NCBI GenBank assembly: GCA_038146865.1 | Contig: JAYQSL010000006.1 | Span: forward strand, 363,870 to 427,869 | DNA: 64,000 nucleotides | Origin: GCA-2709075 sp038146865 | Lineage (GTDB): Bacteria > Pseudomonadota > Alphaproteobacteria > MPNO01 > UBA2964 | Direction: 5' to 3' | In this document: one piece after another, positions 10,090 through 19,394 of the stretch | Position numbering within the stretch: the stretch's first letter is position 1 | Layout of the letters: each line of letters begins with the position of its first letter | The notes under the pieces: generated by a model | Databases searched by the model: none | Seen by the model: the letters and a program-made list of their open reading frames with translations, nothing else | Told to the model about the DNA's origin: nothing | Program-made: the position numbers and the translations under genes

Positions 10090-10418
10090 TTTTTAACTCC
10101 GGTCCAACTCTAGCTTTGAAGATTTTTTCTAGGGTAAAAAAAAACCACCCCGCTCCAATTCTGCCGTGGATAGTTTATGAATCTTCCCTAATTATAGCAC
10201 ATATTTTTTTCATTTGGCGAGTAAAAACTTGTATATTATGACAGCCTTACTTACCTTTTTGGATTGTTGACCAATCAATGTTTGTGAGCTACTCAGTATC
10301 ATTTAGTCTGTAGACAATTTTTTCGTTCCGAAACGGTACTAATTTAAAACTGCGTTAGAAATCCACCGAAATGTTTCACCATTTTGGTTACCACAATTCA
10401 TTTATAGTTAAGTCACCC

Positions 10419-11219
10419 ATGCCCCTGTTTCAAATCATTACACTCGCGATTATCCAAGGCGTCACAGAGTTTCTCCCAGTGAGCTCATCTGGCCACTTAG
10501 TAATAACTTCCGGCCTGCTTGGCTGGAAAGACCAAGGGCTTATGATAGACGTAGGTGTCCATATCGGGACCTTGGGTGCAGTTATATTTTACTTGCGTGA
10601 GGACCTAAAAAAAATGGTATGGGGCGTGCTAGCAAGTACTCAAGGCAAAAAAAATGACGGGGCGGCTCTGGTAAAATGGGTATTCATAGCGAGCCTACCG
10701 GTATTTCTATCAGGCTTTTTGGTCGCATGGTTTATACAAGGGGGCCTCCGGAATCCAGCGATTATAGGATGGGCATTCATCATTTTTGGAGTCCTTCTGT
10801 ATTTGAGCGATAAATATGGTTATCAAAAGAGGTCTATTCAACAAATGTCGTGGAAAGACGCATTAAAAATTGGTCTTGCTCAAGCCTTCGCGATTATTCC
10901 GGGGACAAGTCGCGCTGGCGTGACCATAACCATGGCCCGTTTTTTGGGATATGACCGGCGCGAATCGGCGAGATTTTCGATGCTCTTGTCCGTCCCCGCG
11001 ATACTTGGCGCGGCCACCTTACTTGGTTTAGATCTCAGCGGGGACCAACGGTCTTTTTTTGAATTTTCAACTGCTTTAGCCGCGGGAATATCCTTTTTAA
11101 CAGCGCTTATAGCAATTTACTTGATGATGGGCTGGCTGCGGCGCCAAACCTACACTCCTTTTGTCCTGTATCGGGTGCTGATGGGGGTCTTTATCCTGTT
11201 TTTAGCTGAACAGATATAG
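10419..11219 (+). CDS. uppP: undecaprenyl-diphosphatase (BacA/UppP)
   Basis: The enzyme hydrolyses undecaprenyl diphosphate to the monophosphate, recycling the lipid carrier for peptidoglycan and O-antigen synthesis at the inner membrane. Both family signatures are present: GVTEFLPVSSSGHL near the N terminus and PGTSRAGVTITMARFLG in the second half, within a 266-residue protein of about eight hydrophobic segments. I chose the ATG at 10419 because it places the first motif where the family has it; an upstream ATG at 10371 would add 16 unconserved residues. Confidence 0.93.
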   Translation: MPLFQIITLAIIQGVTEFLPVSSSGHLVITSGLLGWKDQGLMIDVGVHIGTLGAVIFYLREDLKKMVWGVLASTQGKKNDGAALVKWVFIASLPVFLSGFLVAWFIQGGLRNPAIIGWAFIIFGVLLYLSDKYGYQKRSIQQMSWKDALKIGLAQAFAIIPGTSRAGVTITMARFLGYDRRESARFSMLLSVPAILGAATLLGLDLSGDQRSFFEFSTALAAGISFLTALIAIYLMMGWLRRQTYTPFVLYRVLMGVFILFLAEQI

Positions 11220-11242
11220 TTTGCTAATTTTTAAAATGAGGC

Positions 11243-12217
11243 TCATCGTGGTGCCGAGATCCTATTATGAAAACGGGCCAGATAGCTTGGAAGAACAGTT
11301 TCCAGGGAGACCGGCGAAATACCCATATCAGCAAAGCTAGGGCTTTCCTCAGAAACGATATTATCTTCTCGCATTAGCCGAACCTGATCCAAGGTCAGGG
11401 GAGGGGGCGGGGTCAAAGCTGGCATCATCTTCGCAGGCAAAGCAAATAAACTCTCAATAAGATGACCACCGACAGCGCTAACCCAAAACGGAACGGGCAC
11501 TAGAAGGCGACGACGATCGATAGTTTTTAGCAATAATTCCATAAGTTCTTTGAATGTCATAACCCTCGGGCCGCCCAATTCATAGGTTTGACCGCGCGCT
11601 TCTTTATTTTGCAAAGACCAAATGATCGATTGAGCAACATCACAAACGTACACCGGCTGAAATTTTGTATTCCCACCGCCGATCAGTGGAAGCGCCGGCA
11701 AGAATTGGCTGTAGGCACCGAATCTATTGAAGAAATCATCCTCCGGTCCAAAAAGGAGGCTTGGACGAATTATGGTCGCATCTCTAAAAACGCGACGAAC
11801 CTCCGCCTCTCCCTCTCCCTTTGACTTACTGTACAACGCTACAGATTTGGGATTGGCCCCAATAGCAGAAATATGCACAAACGTTTTCACACCAGCATCC
11901 GCGGCGATGGATGCCATGCGGGTGGGGGCCTCCCTATGGATCTGATCAAAATTTTGAAGCCCCCTTTGGTAAAGAATGCCCGTCAAATTCACCACGGCAG
12001 TGGAGCCGCTTATGACCTCCTGGATGGACTCTTTATCCCTCACATTGCAGGAACAAATAGCGATCTGACCGACCTCCCCCATGGATTTACACAGAGAAGC
12101 ATGATTTGCACTTCTACTTGCGATCCTTATAGCCGCCCCAGTTGGCGCTAGAGCCCTGACCAGGTATCTGCCAATAAATCCAGATCCTCCAAAAATGGTC
12201 ACAATCTTCTTTGCCAT
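11243..12217 (-). CDS. complex I NDUFA9-subunit-family NAD(P)-binding protein
   Basis: The 324-residue protein begins MAKKIVTIFGGSGFIGRYLV, an atypical SDR Rossmann motif (GGSGFIG), and continues with VVNLTGILYQRG, FVHISAIGA and RPSLLFGPEDDFFNR. These features define the bacterial relatives of NDUFA9, the 39-kDa accessory subunit of mitochondrial complex I. It is probably an NAD(P)H-binding protein associated with respiratory complexes or quinone metabolism; the bacterial role is not settled. The ATG at 12217 was chosen over one 21 codons upstream because homologues start at the Rossmann strand. It is convergent with uppP, 23 bp apart. Confidence 0.85.
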   Translation of the reverse strand: MAKKIVTIFGGSGFIGRYLVRALAPTGAAIRIASRSANHASLCKSMGEVGQIAICSCNVRDKESIQEVISGSTAVVNLTGILYQRGLQNFDQIHREAPTRMASIAADAGVKTFVHISAIGANPKSVALYSKSKGEGEAEVRRVFRDATIIRPSLLFGPEDDFFNRFGAYSQFLPALPLIGGGNTKFQPVYVCDVAQSIIWSLQNKEARGQTYELGGPRVMTFKELMELLLKTIDRRRLLVPVPFWVSAVGGHLIESLFALPAKMMPALTPPPPLTLDQVRLMREDNIVSEESPSFADMGISPVSLETVLPSYLARFHNRISAPR

Positions 12218-12312
12218 ACAAAAAGTCCTTCTATGAAAAGGAAAAGTTTCAAATTCGAACCTTGCCAGTAGCCCTAACATTTCAGCAGGTCAATAATACC
12301 TCCCAAAAAATA

Positions 12313-12340
12313 TTGACATGCTCATATGGTTTGGCATACC
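12313..12340 (+). promoter_or_regulatory. sigma-70-type promoter for tRNA-Leu
   Basis: A perfect TTGACA at 12313-12318 is followed after 16 bp by CATACC, a weak -10. The predicted start near 12347 lies about ten bases before the mature tRNA 5' end. This is a prediction from consensus matching only. Confidence 0.45.
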
Positions 12341-12357
12341 CAATACCTCTGACCAAA

Positions 12358-12444
12358 GCCCAGGTGGCGGAACTGGTAGACGCGCAGGTTTCAGGTACCT
12401 GTGGCCGCAAGGCCGTGGAAGTTCGAGTCTTCTCTTGGGCACCA
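12358..12444 (+). tRNA. tRNA-Leu (anticodon CAG)
   Basis: An 87-nt class II tRNA. The 7-bp acceptor stem (GCCCAGG with CTTGGGC, one G-U) is followed by A and an encoded CCA. The anticodon stem-loop CAGGT-TTCAGGT-ACCTG carries CAG at positions 34-36. A long variable arm (TGGCCGCAAGGCCG) is typical of tRNA-Leu. The T loop is GTTCGAGTC. Confidence 0.95.
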
Positions 12445-12668
12445 ACACTTCAGACTTTGGCATATCTTTAGCTTAAACTGCTGCATCTACCGAATACATA
12501 ATCATCACCGCATTACGAGAATCTAAGTTGCCTGGCCATCACCCAAGTTAACCTAAATATTATTCGCTCAGTAAAAATGGAGCTAAAAAATCATGCACAG
12601 TCATCTGGCTATTACCAGTTACGAACAAAAGCGTTTTTAGTTTAGCTCGCCCGATAATCAGATCGAAA

Positions 12669-13040
12669 TCACCCCCTTAGCTCAATCTGCTCTCCGTCTG
12701 GCCCTTCAAAAACTGCCCGTCTCCAACCCTTCTCACTAGGCGATCGAGCTGCAGTCTCGTAAGGTTCGGTCACGCATTTGATCCTGCAAGCCTTCAATTG
12801 CTCCATCGCTGCATCAAGGTCACTGGTCTCAAAACAAAAATGAAAGCCGCTCATTTTCTCTCCCGGTGAATTTACCAATTCCAAAATAGTGTCGCCCATT
12901 TTTAAATAGGCAATACGAAAGCCTGGACCGGCAGTGTGTTCAAAGTATTTATCACACCCAAAGTTATTCGCATAAAAGTCAATGGAATGATCTATGTCCG
13001 CTACGTGAATTGCGACGTGATCTATCCGTTTGAAGAGCAT
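12669..13040 (-). CDS. VOC family protein (glyoxalase / methylmalonyl-CoA epimerase-like)
   Basis: This 123-residue single vicinal-oxygen-chelate protein starts MLFKRIDHVAIHVADIDHS, with the metal-ligand-type His at DHVAIHV, and has ILELV and FHFCFETSDLDAA in the second module. It ends with FEGPDGEQIEL, where Glu is the usual last metal ligand. Resemblance to methylmalonyl-CoA epimerase is only general. Other members are lactoylglutathione lyases or ring-cleavage dioxygenases, so the reaction is left open. It stands alone, with intergenic DNA on both sides. Confidence 0.75.
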   Translation of the reverse strand: MLFKRIDHVAIHVADIDHSIDFYANNFGCDKYFEHTAGPGFRIAYLKMGDTILELVNSPGEKMSGFHFCFETSDLDAAMEQLKACRIKCVTEPYETAARSPSEKGWRRAVFEGPDGEQIELRG

Positions 13041-13498
13041 AAGACACCTTTTATTTCAGCTATTACATTAGTTTTTAAATTAAAACGTTCATTCGCTGAA
13101 TCAAATTTTCCAAATTCCTATTCAGCGAATACCATAGGGAAGTTTATTAACCCTGGATCCGCGATCCGTGTAACCAATTTAAATTTCAACAGAGTGTGGC
13201 GGACTCGAACAAAAGATAAATATCCTAGTCTTAAGGTGATTTGTTGTCAGCTTTCTCGTGTCCCACCCCACTGATTTAACAGCTTTCAAAGGCGTATCAA
13301 TTTTTTCTATGATTCACATAACAACTCATGTATGGCATACTCTCTGAGATTTTTTGCGAGATCTAAGGGTTGTACATATTACATTTCATGACAGTTCCGA
13401 GTCACTTTAGCCACAAAGTCAAAAGCTTTTTCTTTTGGGGAAACGCCAAGGCTGAGCAAACAACTAGGATGAATGTTTTCAACTAAAAACAGGGAAAT
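13041..13498. other. intergenic region with one perfect inverted repeat
   Basis: This stretch of about 460 bases separates the VOC gene from the RNase D-like gene, the first of the lpt gene series. Apart from the inverted repeat at 13091-13130 I see no gene, RNA or convincing terminator. It presumably holds divergent promoters for both neighbours. Confidence 0.5.
13091..13130. repeat. perfect 11-bp inverted repeat (ATTCGCTGAAT / ATTCAGCGAAT)
   Basis: The arms at 13091-13101 and 13120-13130 are exact reverse complements, separated by 18 AT-rich bases. There is no T run on either side, which argues against an intrinsic terminator. It lies 50-90 bp upstream of the VOC start codon on that gene's promoter side, so an operator or an mRNA leader hairpin is possible. 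Confidence 0.6.
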
Positions 13499-14122
13499 TT
13501 GATTTTGACGACAACTATAACCCTTCACCATGGCGATATACCAAAAGACCTCTCTTTCGGCTCCGCCGTGGCAGTCGACACGGAAACATTGGGTTTGGTA
13601 CCAGCCAGGGATCGTCTATGCCTCGTCCAATTATCTGCGGGTGATGGCTCAGCACATCTCGTCCAATTCAATCAGGGTTCTTATAAAGCCCCCAATTTAA
13701 AAAGATTATTAAGTGATGATACAGTCGAAAAAATCTTTCACTTTGCACGTTTCGACCTAGCTATATTAAAAACTTATTTAGGGGTCGAGTGCTCGCCTAT
13801 TTTTTGCACCAAAATTGCCTCTAAACTATGCAGAACCTATACCGACAGGCACGGGCTTAAAGATATTTGCCGAGAACTCATAGAAATCTCCCTCTCCAAA
13901 GAACAACAATCCTCTGACTGGGGGACTCGGGAACTCACTGCTGCCCAGAAAACCTATGCCGCATCCGACGTTATCTATCTCCACGAGTTACGCGAAAAGC
14001 TTGAACTGATGCTAATTCGAGAGAAACGTCTAGGTTTGGCTCAAGCTTGTTTCCAGTTTTTACCACACCGGGTTAACTTAGATCTGTTCGGATGGCCCAA
14101 CACAGATATATTTGAGCACTAA
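13499..14122 (+). CDS. RNase D-like 3'-5' exonuclease domain protein
   Basis: This 207-residue DEDDy exonuclease is the short, alphaproteobacterial type without HRDC domains. AVAVDTETLGL carries the first two acidic residues (Exo I), FHFARFDLAIL is the Exo II region, and TYAASDVIYLHEL is Exo III with the Tyr-x3-Asp arrangement. It probably trims structured RNA 3' ends in the cytoplasm. It precedes kdsD-lptCAB, a placement seen across alphaproteobacteria. The start is a TTG at 13499 because no in-frame ATG is available and homologues begin near the ITLHHGDIP segment. Confidence 0.85.
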   Translation: MILTTTITLHHGDIPKDLSFGSAVAVDTETLGLVPARDRLCLVQLSAGDGSAHLVQFNQGSYKAPNLKRLLSDDTVEKIFHFARFDLAILKTYLGVECSPIFCTKIASKLCRTYTDRHGLKDICRELIEISLSKEQQSSDWGTRELTAAQKTYAASDVIYLHELREKLELMLIREKRLGLAQACFQFLPHRVNLDLFGWPNTDIFEH

Positions 14123-14199
14123 ATCGGTTTTTGAAGGATACTGCGAATGACGCATTTAAATTTTTATCAAACAACCCACACCTAACTAACTACGGATCA

Positions 14200-15210
14200 A
14201 TGAAGGTCTCACCAAAAGAATGCGAAACCGATAAAAACCCTGAACCAATGAAGATTGCAGACATTGCCATTGGCAAAAAGGTTTTGCGGAAAGAGGCGGA
14301 AGGCCTCCTCGCGGTCGCCAACAATCTCGATGAAAACTTTGGTAAAACACTCAAAATATTGAAGTCGGCAAGGGGACGAATTGTTGTAACGGGGATGGGG
14401 AAAAGCGGCCATATCGCCGCTAAGATAGCCGCTACTCTGGCCTCTCTCGGTACTCCAGCACAGTACGTAAATGCAGCAGAAGCCAGTCATGGCGACCTCG
14501 GAATGATTACTAGCCATGACGTTGTATTGGCACTTTCAAATTCAGGAAATACGGCGGAGCTAACCTCCGTGGCAAATTTTACGCAGATGAAAAACATCCC
14601 TCTTGTCGCTATCATAAGTAAGGCAAATTCTATGCTCGGTAGGATCGCCGACATATCTTTGACATTGGGTGACATTGAAGAAGCCTGCCCACTAGGGCTT
14701 GCCCCAACCACCTCTTCCACGGCAATGCTAGCACTTGGAGATTCACTTGCCATTGCCCTGGCATCTCACTCAAATTTTTCTTCATCAGATTTCAATGCAC
14801 TACACCCAGGTGGCCATCTGGGAAGGCAATTTATGCGCGTAGGCGACCTCATGCACACTGGGGAGGCAATTCCGTTAGTCAAACAAGCAGACAATATGTC
14901 TCAAGCATTGCTCGAAATAACTACAAAAAGTTTCGGCTGCGTCGGAATACTGGACGAAAATAGATCTCTAATAGGTATAATTACAGATGGTGACTTACGA
15001 CGTCACATGGATAAGAACTTACTTGCCCGTTCCGCTGTTGAAATTATGACCGCTAAACCGCAAACTGTTACCCGAGAGATGCTTTGTTCCAAAGCGCTAG
15101 AAATTATGAATGACCTTAAAATCACTTCTCTTTTCGTTGTTGAAAAAGATCACAAACCCTCTGGAATCCTTCATATTCACGACTTACTCCGCACGGGCTT
15201 AGACATTTAA
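14200..15210 (+). CDS. kdsD: arabinose-5-phosphate isomerase (KpsF/GutQ family)
   Basis: The enzyme interconverts ribulose 5-phosphate and arabinose 5-phosphate, the first step of KDO synthesis for lipopolysaccharide. An N-terminal SIS domain contains VVTGMGKSGHIAAKIAATL and AEASHGDLGM, with ALSNSGNTAELT binding sugar phosphate. Two CBS domains follow (GCVGILDENRSLIGIITDGD and TSLFVVEKDHKPSGILH). Several starts are possible: TTG 14131, ATG 14200 or ATG 14248. I used 14200, giving 336 residues, close to the family's 320-340. It sits directly before lptC, so the LPS-precursor and LPS-export genes form one run. Confidence 0.9.
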   Translation: MKVSPKECETDKNPEPMKIADIAIGKKVLRKEAEGLLAVANNLDENFGKTLKILKSARGRIVVTGMGKSGHIAAKIAATLASLGTPAQYVNAAEASHGDLGMITSHDVVLALSNSGNTAELTSVANFTQMKNIPLVAIISKANSMLGRIADISLTLGDIEEACPLGLAPTTSSTAMLALGDSLAIALASHSNFSSSDFNALHPGGHLGRQFMRVGDLMHTGEAIPLVKQADNMSQALLEITTKSFGCVGILDENRSLIGIITDGDLRRHMDKNLLARSAVEIMTAKPQTVTREMLCSKALEIMNDLKITSLFVVEKDHKPSGILHIHDLLRTGLDI

Positions 15211-15234
15211 AAAGCCTCGACCCTGGCAACCAAA

Positions 15235-15867
15235 ATGTTTTCTTTGAACCCAAACCCCTTTCAATTTCTCTTGAAGACAGGTGGTTCATATTCGCGTTTC
15301 GTGAATTGCATGAGAGTCCTTCTGCCCATAATCGCAATTCTAATCATGTTAGCAATTATAATATGGCCAAAACTTCAAGATGATCCAAAAAAGTTTCGAT
15401 TGGGCATTTCCAAAAATATTTTGGGCGAAAACACGTTGCAAGAACTAGTTAACCCTCGTTACACCGGTTTGGATAAAAACAAACAGCCATTCTCTATTAC
15501 TGCTAGCTCTGCATCCCCAAAAGAGGGGAGTCTTAATCAAATTAATCTCTCTTCTCCGAAGGCTGATTTCTCGATGGCCGATAATGGTTGGATCGTTCTA
15601 TCTGCGGCCAATGGAATTTATGATTTAGCGAAAGAAGAATTAGAACTAGAGGGCGTTGTGAATATCTTTCACGACTCGGGCCACGAAATTAAGACATCAG
15701 ATGTAAAAATTGATTTCAAAAAAAATATCGCCTACAGCAAAAAACAATTAGAAGGGCAAGGCCCTATTGGAAATATTGTGGCAAAAAGCCTCTTAATAAA
15801 AGGCGGAGAATATTTTTTTAAAGGTCCTGCATCTGTAATTATTGAACCCGATCAAATAAAAAAATAA
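15235..15867 (+). CDS. lptC: LPS export ABC transporter periplasmic protein LptC
   Basis: The 210-residue bitopic protein has one N-terminal membrane segment at about residues 28-45 (rich in I and L) followed by a periplasmic OstA-like beta-jellyroll containing LSSPKADFSMADNGWIVLS and GVVNIFHDSGHEIKTSD. It bridges the LptBFG transporter and LptA. It lies 9 bp before lptA, so the two are co-transcribed. Sequence conservation in this family is low; the call relies on topology plus context. Confidence 0.88.
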   Translation: MFSLNPNPFQFLLKTGGSYSRFVNCMRVLLPIIAILIMLAIIIWPKLQDDPKKFRLGISKNILGENTLQELVNPRYTGLDKNKQPFSITASSASPKEGSLNQINLSSPKADFSMADNGWIVLSAANGIYDLAKEELELEGVVNIFHDSGHEIKTSDVKIDFKKNIAYSKKQLEGQGPIGNIVAKSLLIKGGEYFFKGPASVIIEPDQIKK

Positions 15868-15875
15868 ATACCGAA

Positions 15876-16691
15876 ATGAAACTATACCTTATAACTCTTG
15901 CGTCTTTAATGATTTTGGCTCTCCCAACCTCATTGTATTGCCAGGTCCTCAAACTACCGACACAGAACCGGCAGATTCCCATTGAAATAAGCGCGAAGGA
16001 AGGGATTGAGTGGCTGCAAAAAGAGCAGGTCTATATTGCTCGAGGTAACGCATTTATTCGTCAGGGCGCGACAACAGTATATGGTGACACCATATCAGCA
16101 TGGTACACAAAGGACGCAAGCGAGAAACCGAAAATATTTCGTATCGATGCTAATGGAGACGTCCGTGTCCATTCAGCCCAACAGACGGCCCACGGGACAC
16201 AAGCAGTATATATCATAGAACAAAACCTACTTATACTGACAGGCAGTCCAAAATTATTCTCCGGAACTGATAGTTTGGCGGCCCGCGACAGCTTGGAGTT
16301 TTGGGCTGAAAAAGACCTAGCCATAGCACGTGGAGCAGCTACCGTTTCAAGAGGCGAAAACCGATTAAGGGCCAATGTTCTGACAGCACATTTAGGTAAA
16401 AATAAAGACAAAAAAACCTCCATAAAGCTGATAGAGGCTCACAACAATGTCCTAATCTCTACGAAAGGAGAGATCATCCTAGCCGAGAAAGCTTCCTACA
16501 ATTTAAACACAGGAATCGCCAAGGTCGAACAAAACGTTCGCATCACCAGGGGAGATAGTCAATTGAATGGCGACAAAGGTTTAGTCAACTTTAAGACAGG
16601 TGTGAGCCAAATATTTAGCAGTGCTGGAAACCAGGTTCGTGGTTTCTTCCAACCTCCCAAAGAAAATTTGGAGCAAGAATTGAGCCGATAA
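15876..16691 (+). CDS. lptA: LptA/OstA family LPS transport protein
   Basis: A signal peptide (residues 1 to about 22, ending LPTSLYC) precedes OstA-like repeats such as YIARGNAFIRQGATTVYGD, AIARGAATVSRGENRLRAN and AKVEQNVRITRGDSQLNGD. LptA forms the periplasmic bridge that carries LPS from LptC to LptD. At 271 residues it is longer than the E. coli protein but within the alphaproteobacterial range. It lies between lptC and lptB. Confidence 0.9.
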   Translation: MKLYLITLASLMILALPTSLYCQVLKLPTQNRQIPIEISAKEGIEWLQKEQVYIARGNAFIRQGATTVYGDTISAWYTKDASEKPKIFRIDANGDVRVHSAQQTAHGTQAVYIIEQNLLILTGSPKLFSGTDSLAARDSLEFWAEKDLAIARGAATVSRGENRLRANVLTAHLGKNKDKKTSIKLIEAHNNVLISTKGEIILAEKASYNLNTGIAKVEQNVRITRGDSQLNGDKGLVNFKTGVSQIFSSAGNQVRGFFQPPKENLEQELSR

Positions 16692-16787
16692 CGCGAGAAC
16701 CGTGGTAATTTCTATTAAATTCGTTTATTTTGTGGAAGCGGTCATCATGATTTATTCCGCTTTGAAATATAACTTAGATAAAAACTT

Positions 16788-17540
16788 GTGCTTGATAAAC
16801 CAAAGATAGTTATTAGCCGGGACGGATTGGTTGCCGAAAAGATTGGTAAGTCATTCAAGAAGCGTCCTGTTCTAAGGGATGTTTCGATTTCGCTTCAGCG
16901 GGGAGAAATTGTGGGTCTGCTCGGGCCTAATGGTGCCGGCAAAACAACCTGTTTCTATACTATGACTGGTCTGCTTTCACCTGATTATGGCGAGATTAAA
17001 CTTGATGGAGAGGTAATAACGTCGCTGCCAATGTACAGGCGGGCTAGGAAAGGTGTGGGTTACTTGCCCCAGGAAGCCTCGATTTTTAGGGGCCTAAATG
17101 TAGAAAACAATATCAGAACTATGCTGGAAGTGTCTGAACCATTAGCCGATAAACGAGAAGCGCGTTTGGAGGATTTACTTGCTGAATTTTCAATTACCCA
17201 TCTCAGAAGAACCCCCGCGATGGCTCTTTCAGGCGGAGAACGGCGTCGCGTTGAAATAGCTCGGGCCCTAGCCTCTGATCCAAGCTTTATTTTATTAGAT
17301 GAACCTTTGGCAGGCATCGACCCGATCGCAGTCGGGGATATTCGTGAGTTAATAATCCAACTTAAAGCCAGAGGAATTGGAATTTTGATTACGGACCACA
17401 ATGTACGAGAGACATTAGAAATTGTAGATAAGGCCTATATCTTGCATGATGGACTTGTACTTATGACTGGCACTCCCTCTGAAATTGTCGCGCATAACGA
17501 TGTAAGGCGTGTCTATCTAGGGGACAGGTTTAGCCTCTAA
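16788..17540 (+). CDS. lptB: LPS export ABC transporter ATP-binding protein LptB
   Basis: The 250-residue ATPase has Walker A GPNGAGKTT at residues 46-54, Q-loop GYLPQEASIFR, signature LSGGERRR, Walker B FILLDEPLAGIDP and H-loop LITDHNVRE. The GYLPQEASIFRGL stretch is diagnostic of LptB within the ABC superfamily. It powers LPS extraction from the inner membrane with LptF/LptG, which are not in this window. A GTG at 16788 is the likely start. The 96-bp gap before it may hold a promoter. Confidence 0.95.
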   Translation: MLDKPKIVISRDGLVAEKIGKSFKKRPVLRDVSISLQRGEIVGLLGPNGAGKTTCFYTMTGLLSPDYGEIKLDGEVITSLPMYRRARKGVGYLPQEASIFRGLNVENNIRTMLEVSEPLADKREARLEDLLAEFSITHLRRTPAMALSGGERRRVEIARALASDPSFILLDEPLAGIDPIAVGDIRELIIQLKARGIGILITDHNVRETLEIVDKAYILHDGLVLMTGTPSEIVAHNDVRRVYLGDRFSL

Positions 17541-17591
17541 TTTTAATTTTTCATCAAATTAATTGGGACCCATCAAATTGAGGCGAATATA

Positions 17592-19163
17592 ATGGCTCTT
17601 ACACCGAGATTGGATCTAAGACAGGTCCAAACCTTGGTAATGACCCCACAGTTGCAACAAGCTATAAAACTTCTGCAACTATCAAACTTGGAACTCGCAG
17701 ATTACCTGGATGAAGAACTAGAGAAAAACCCCCTTCTTCAACAAGAAGACCAGAGCTCGGGCGCCGAAGATGAGAACCAAAACCCTGAAATACAGGAACC
17801 GGATCAGGATGGCAGTCCCGATACAGAGGTGGGTAATACAGATTTTGAGGACGGGTTTGATACCTCAGACATCACTGATTTGATTGGCACGAAGACTCTC
17901 TCCGAGGAGAAAGAAAATAACCTAGATGCTGAATATGATGATGTCTGGTCTCAGGAGGGCCCCACAGACGTAGCCGTCGATTTAAGAGGAGAGGACCTTG
18001 ACTTCCGTATTATGGGCGCGAGCCCCTCAGCACAAGACGAATTCCCGATTGACATTTCGCCTGCCGCCAATAAAACCCTGAGAGAACATCTAACAGCCCA
18101 GGCGTCCCTGGACATAGCCGAAGCCGCGGACAGAGCCATCGCTAATGCTTTAATCGACCTGCTCGAAGACACCGGTTACTTGACCACCCCCATATCCGAG
18201 ATAGCAAACATCTTGGGTTGCAAAATCAGTAAAATAGAGCAAATCCTTCAAAAAATTCAAGCTATGGATCCAGCAGGTGTCGGCGCTCGGAACCTATCGG
18301 AATGCCTTTCCATTCAGCTTAGGGATCAGGACAGATTTGATCCAGCTATGCAAGCATTGGTCGAAAACTTGGAGCTTTTGGCAAATCGTGAGTTCAAAAC
18401 ACTTTTGAAGGTTTGCGGCGTTGACAAAGAAGACCTCGCCCAAATGATCAATGAAATCCAAGCTTTAGATCCCAAACCCGGGTTAATGTTCGAAGAAACT
18501 TTATCCGAACCCATCGTCCCTGACGTGATCGTTAATCGAAAAAAAGGTGGAGGCTGGTCAGTCGAACTAAACAACGATAATTTACCTGGCATATTGATCA
18601 ATAACAAATACTACAACGAGGTTCGATCCTCCACTCTTTCGAAGCAAGATAAAGAATACATTTCATCCTGTTATCAATCAGCAAGCTGGCTGTTAAAAGC
18701 TGTTCATCAAAGAGCCCAGACTATATTAAAAGTATCTTCAGAAATTGTGCGCCATCAGGAGGGATTTCTAGAGCATGGGGTTAATCACCTGAAACCACTG
18801 ATACTCCGAGATATAGCTGAAATTGTTGGGGTGCACGAAAGTACCGTCAGTCGGGTAACGACGAACAAATACATGGCGACACCGAGAGGTGTTTTTGAAT
18901 TAAAATATTTTTTCACATTTGCCTTGGGTAATTCTGAGGATAAGTCTGGCCTCTCCGTTCAAGCGATTCGGGCAAAAATTAGGAAAATGATTGACGATGA
19001 AGAGCCCAACAAAATCTTATCCGATGATAAAATCGTCTCTCTTTTAAAGTCAGATGGAATCGAAATAGCAAGGCGTACAGTTGCCAAATATCGAGAATCG
19101 ATGAAAATTTCATCATCAGTTCAAAGGCGACGGGAAAAGAAAGTGCTCCTTGCCAGCTCTTAA
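17592..19163 (+). CDS. rpoN: RNA polymerase sigma-54 factor
   Basis: The 523-residue protein has all three sigma-54 regions. The Gln/Leu-rich activator region I is LRQVQTLVMTPQLQQAIKLL. An acidic region II spans roughly residues 55-145. The C-terminal DNA-binding region includes HESTVSRVTTNKYM and the RpoN box ARRTVAKYRE at about residues 493-502. It directs transcription from -24/-12 promoters with enhancer-binding proteins. It lies 51 bp after lptB and before ptsN, the usual arrangement except that hpf is missing between rpoN and ptsN. Confidence 0.97.
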   Translation: MALTPRLDLRQVQTLVMTPQLQQAIKLLQLSNLELADYLDEELEKNPLLQQEDQSSGAEDENQNPEIQEPDQDGSPDTEVGNTDFEDGFDTSDITDLIGTKTLSEEKENNLDAEYDDVWSQEGPTDVAVDLRGEDLDFRIMGASPSAQDEFPIDISPAANKTLREHLTAQASLDIAEAADRAIANALIDLLEDTGYLTTPISEIANILGCKISKIEQILQKIQAMDPAGVGARNLSECLSIQLRDQDRFDPAMQALVENLELLANREFKTLLKVCGVDKEDLAQMINEIQALDPKPGLMFEETLSEPIVPDVIVNRKKGGGWSVELNNDNLPGILINNKYYNEVRSSTLSKQDKEYISSCYQSASWLLKAVHQRAQTILKVSSEIVRHQEGFLEHGVNHLKPLILRDIAEIVGVHESTVSRVTTNKYMATPRGVFELKYFFTFALGNSEDKSGLSVQAIRAKIRKMIDDEEPNKILSDDKIVSLLKSDGIEIARRTVAKYRESMKISSSVQRRREKKVLLASS

Positions 19164-19394
19164 TTTCAGGATTAATTGGGTCTTTTGGTTAAATTGACAA
19201 AATTACAAAAGACGCACTATTTGTTTAGTCAATAGAAAAGGTTAATCAAAGCCGAAGAGACGCCTGTTAACATACAGAGTCAATTATAAAAAAAGTATGA
19301 GTATTCGATCGTTGTCGAAATCCTGACGATCTGTGGAAATCGTTAGAAAATCACGAGCTTAAAGATCTACGGAATAAATTAAAGAAGGTTCAAG

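Noticed and set aside
12936..13274. Plus-strand frame of 112 codons overlapping the VOC gene start
   Set aside because: It is antisense to a conserved VOC domain in its first part, then runs through AT-rich intergenic DNA. No domain or ribosome-binding site.
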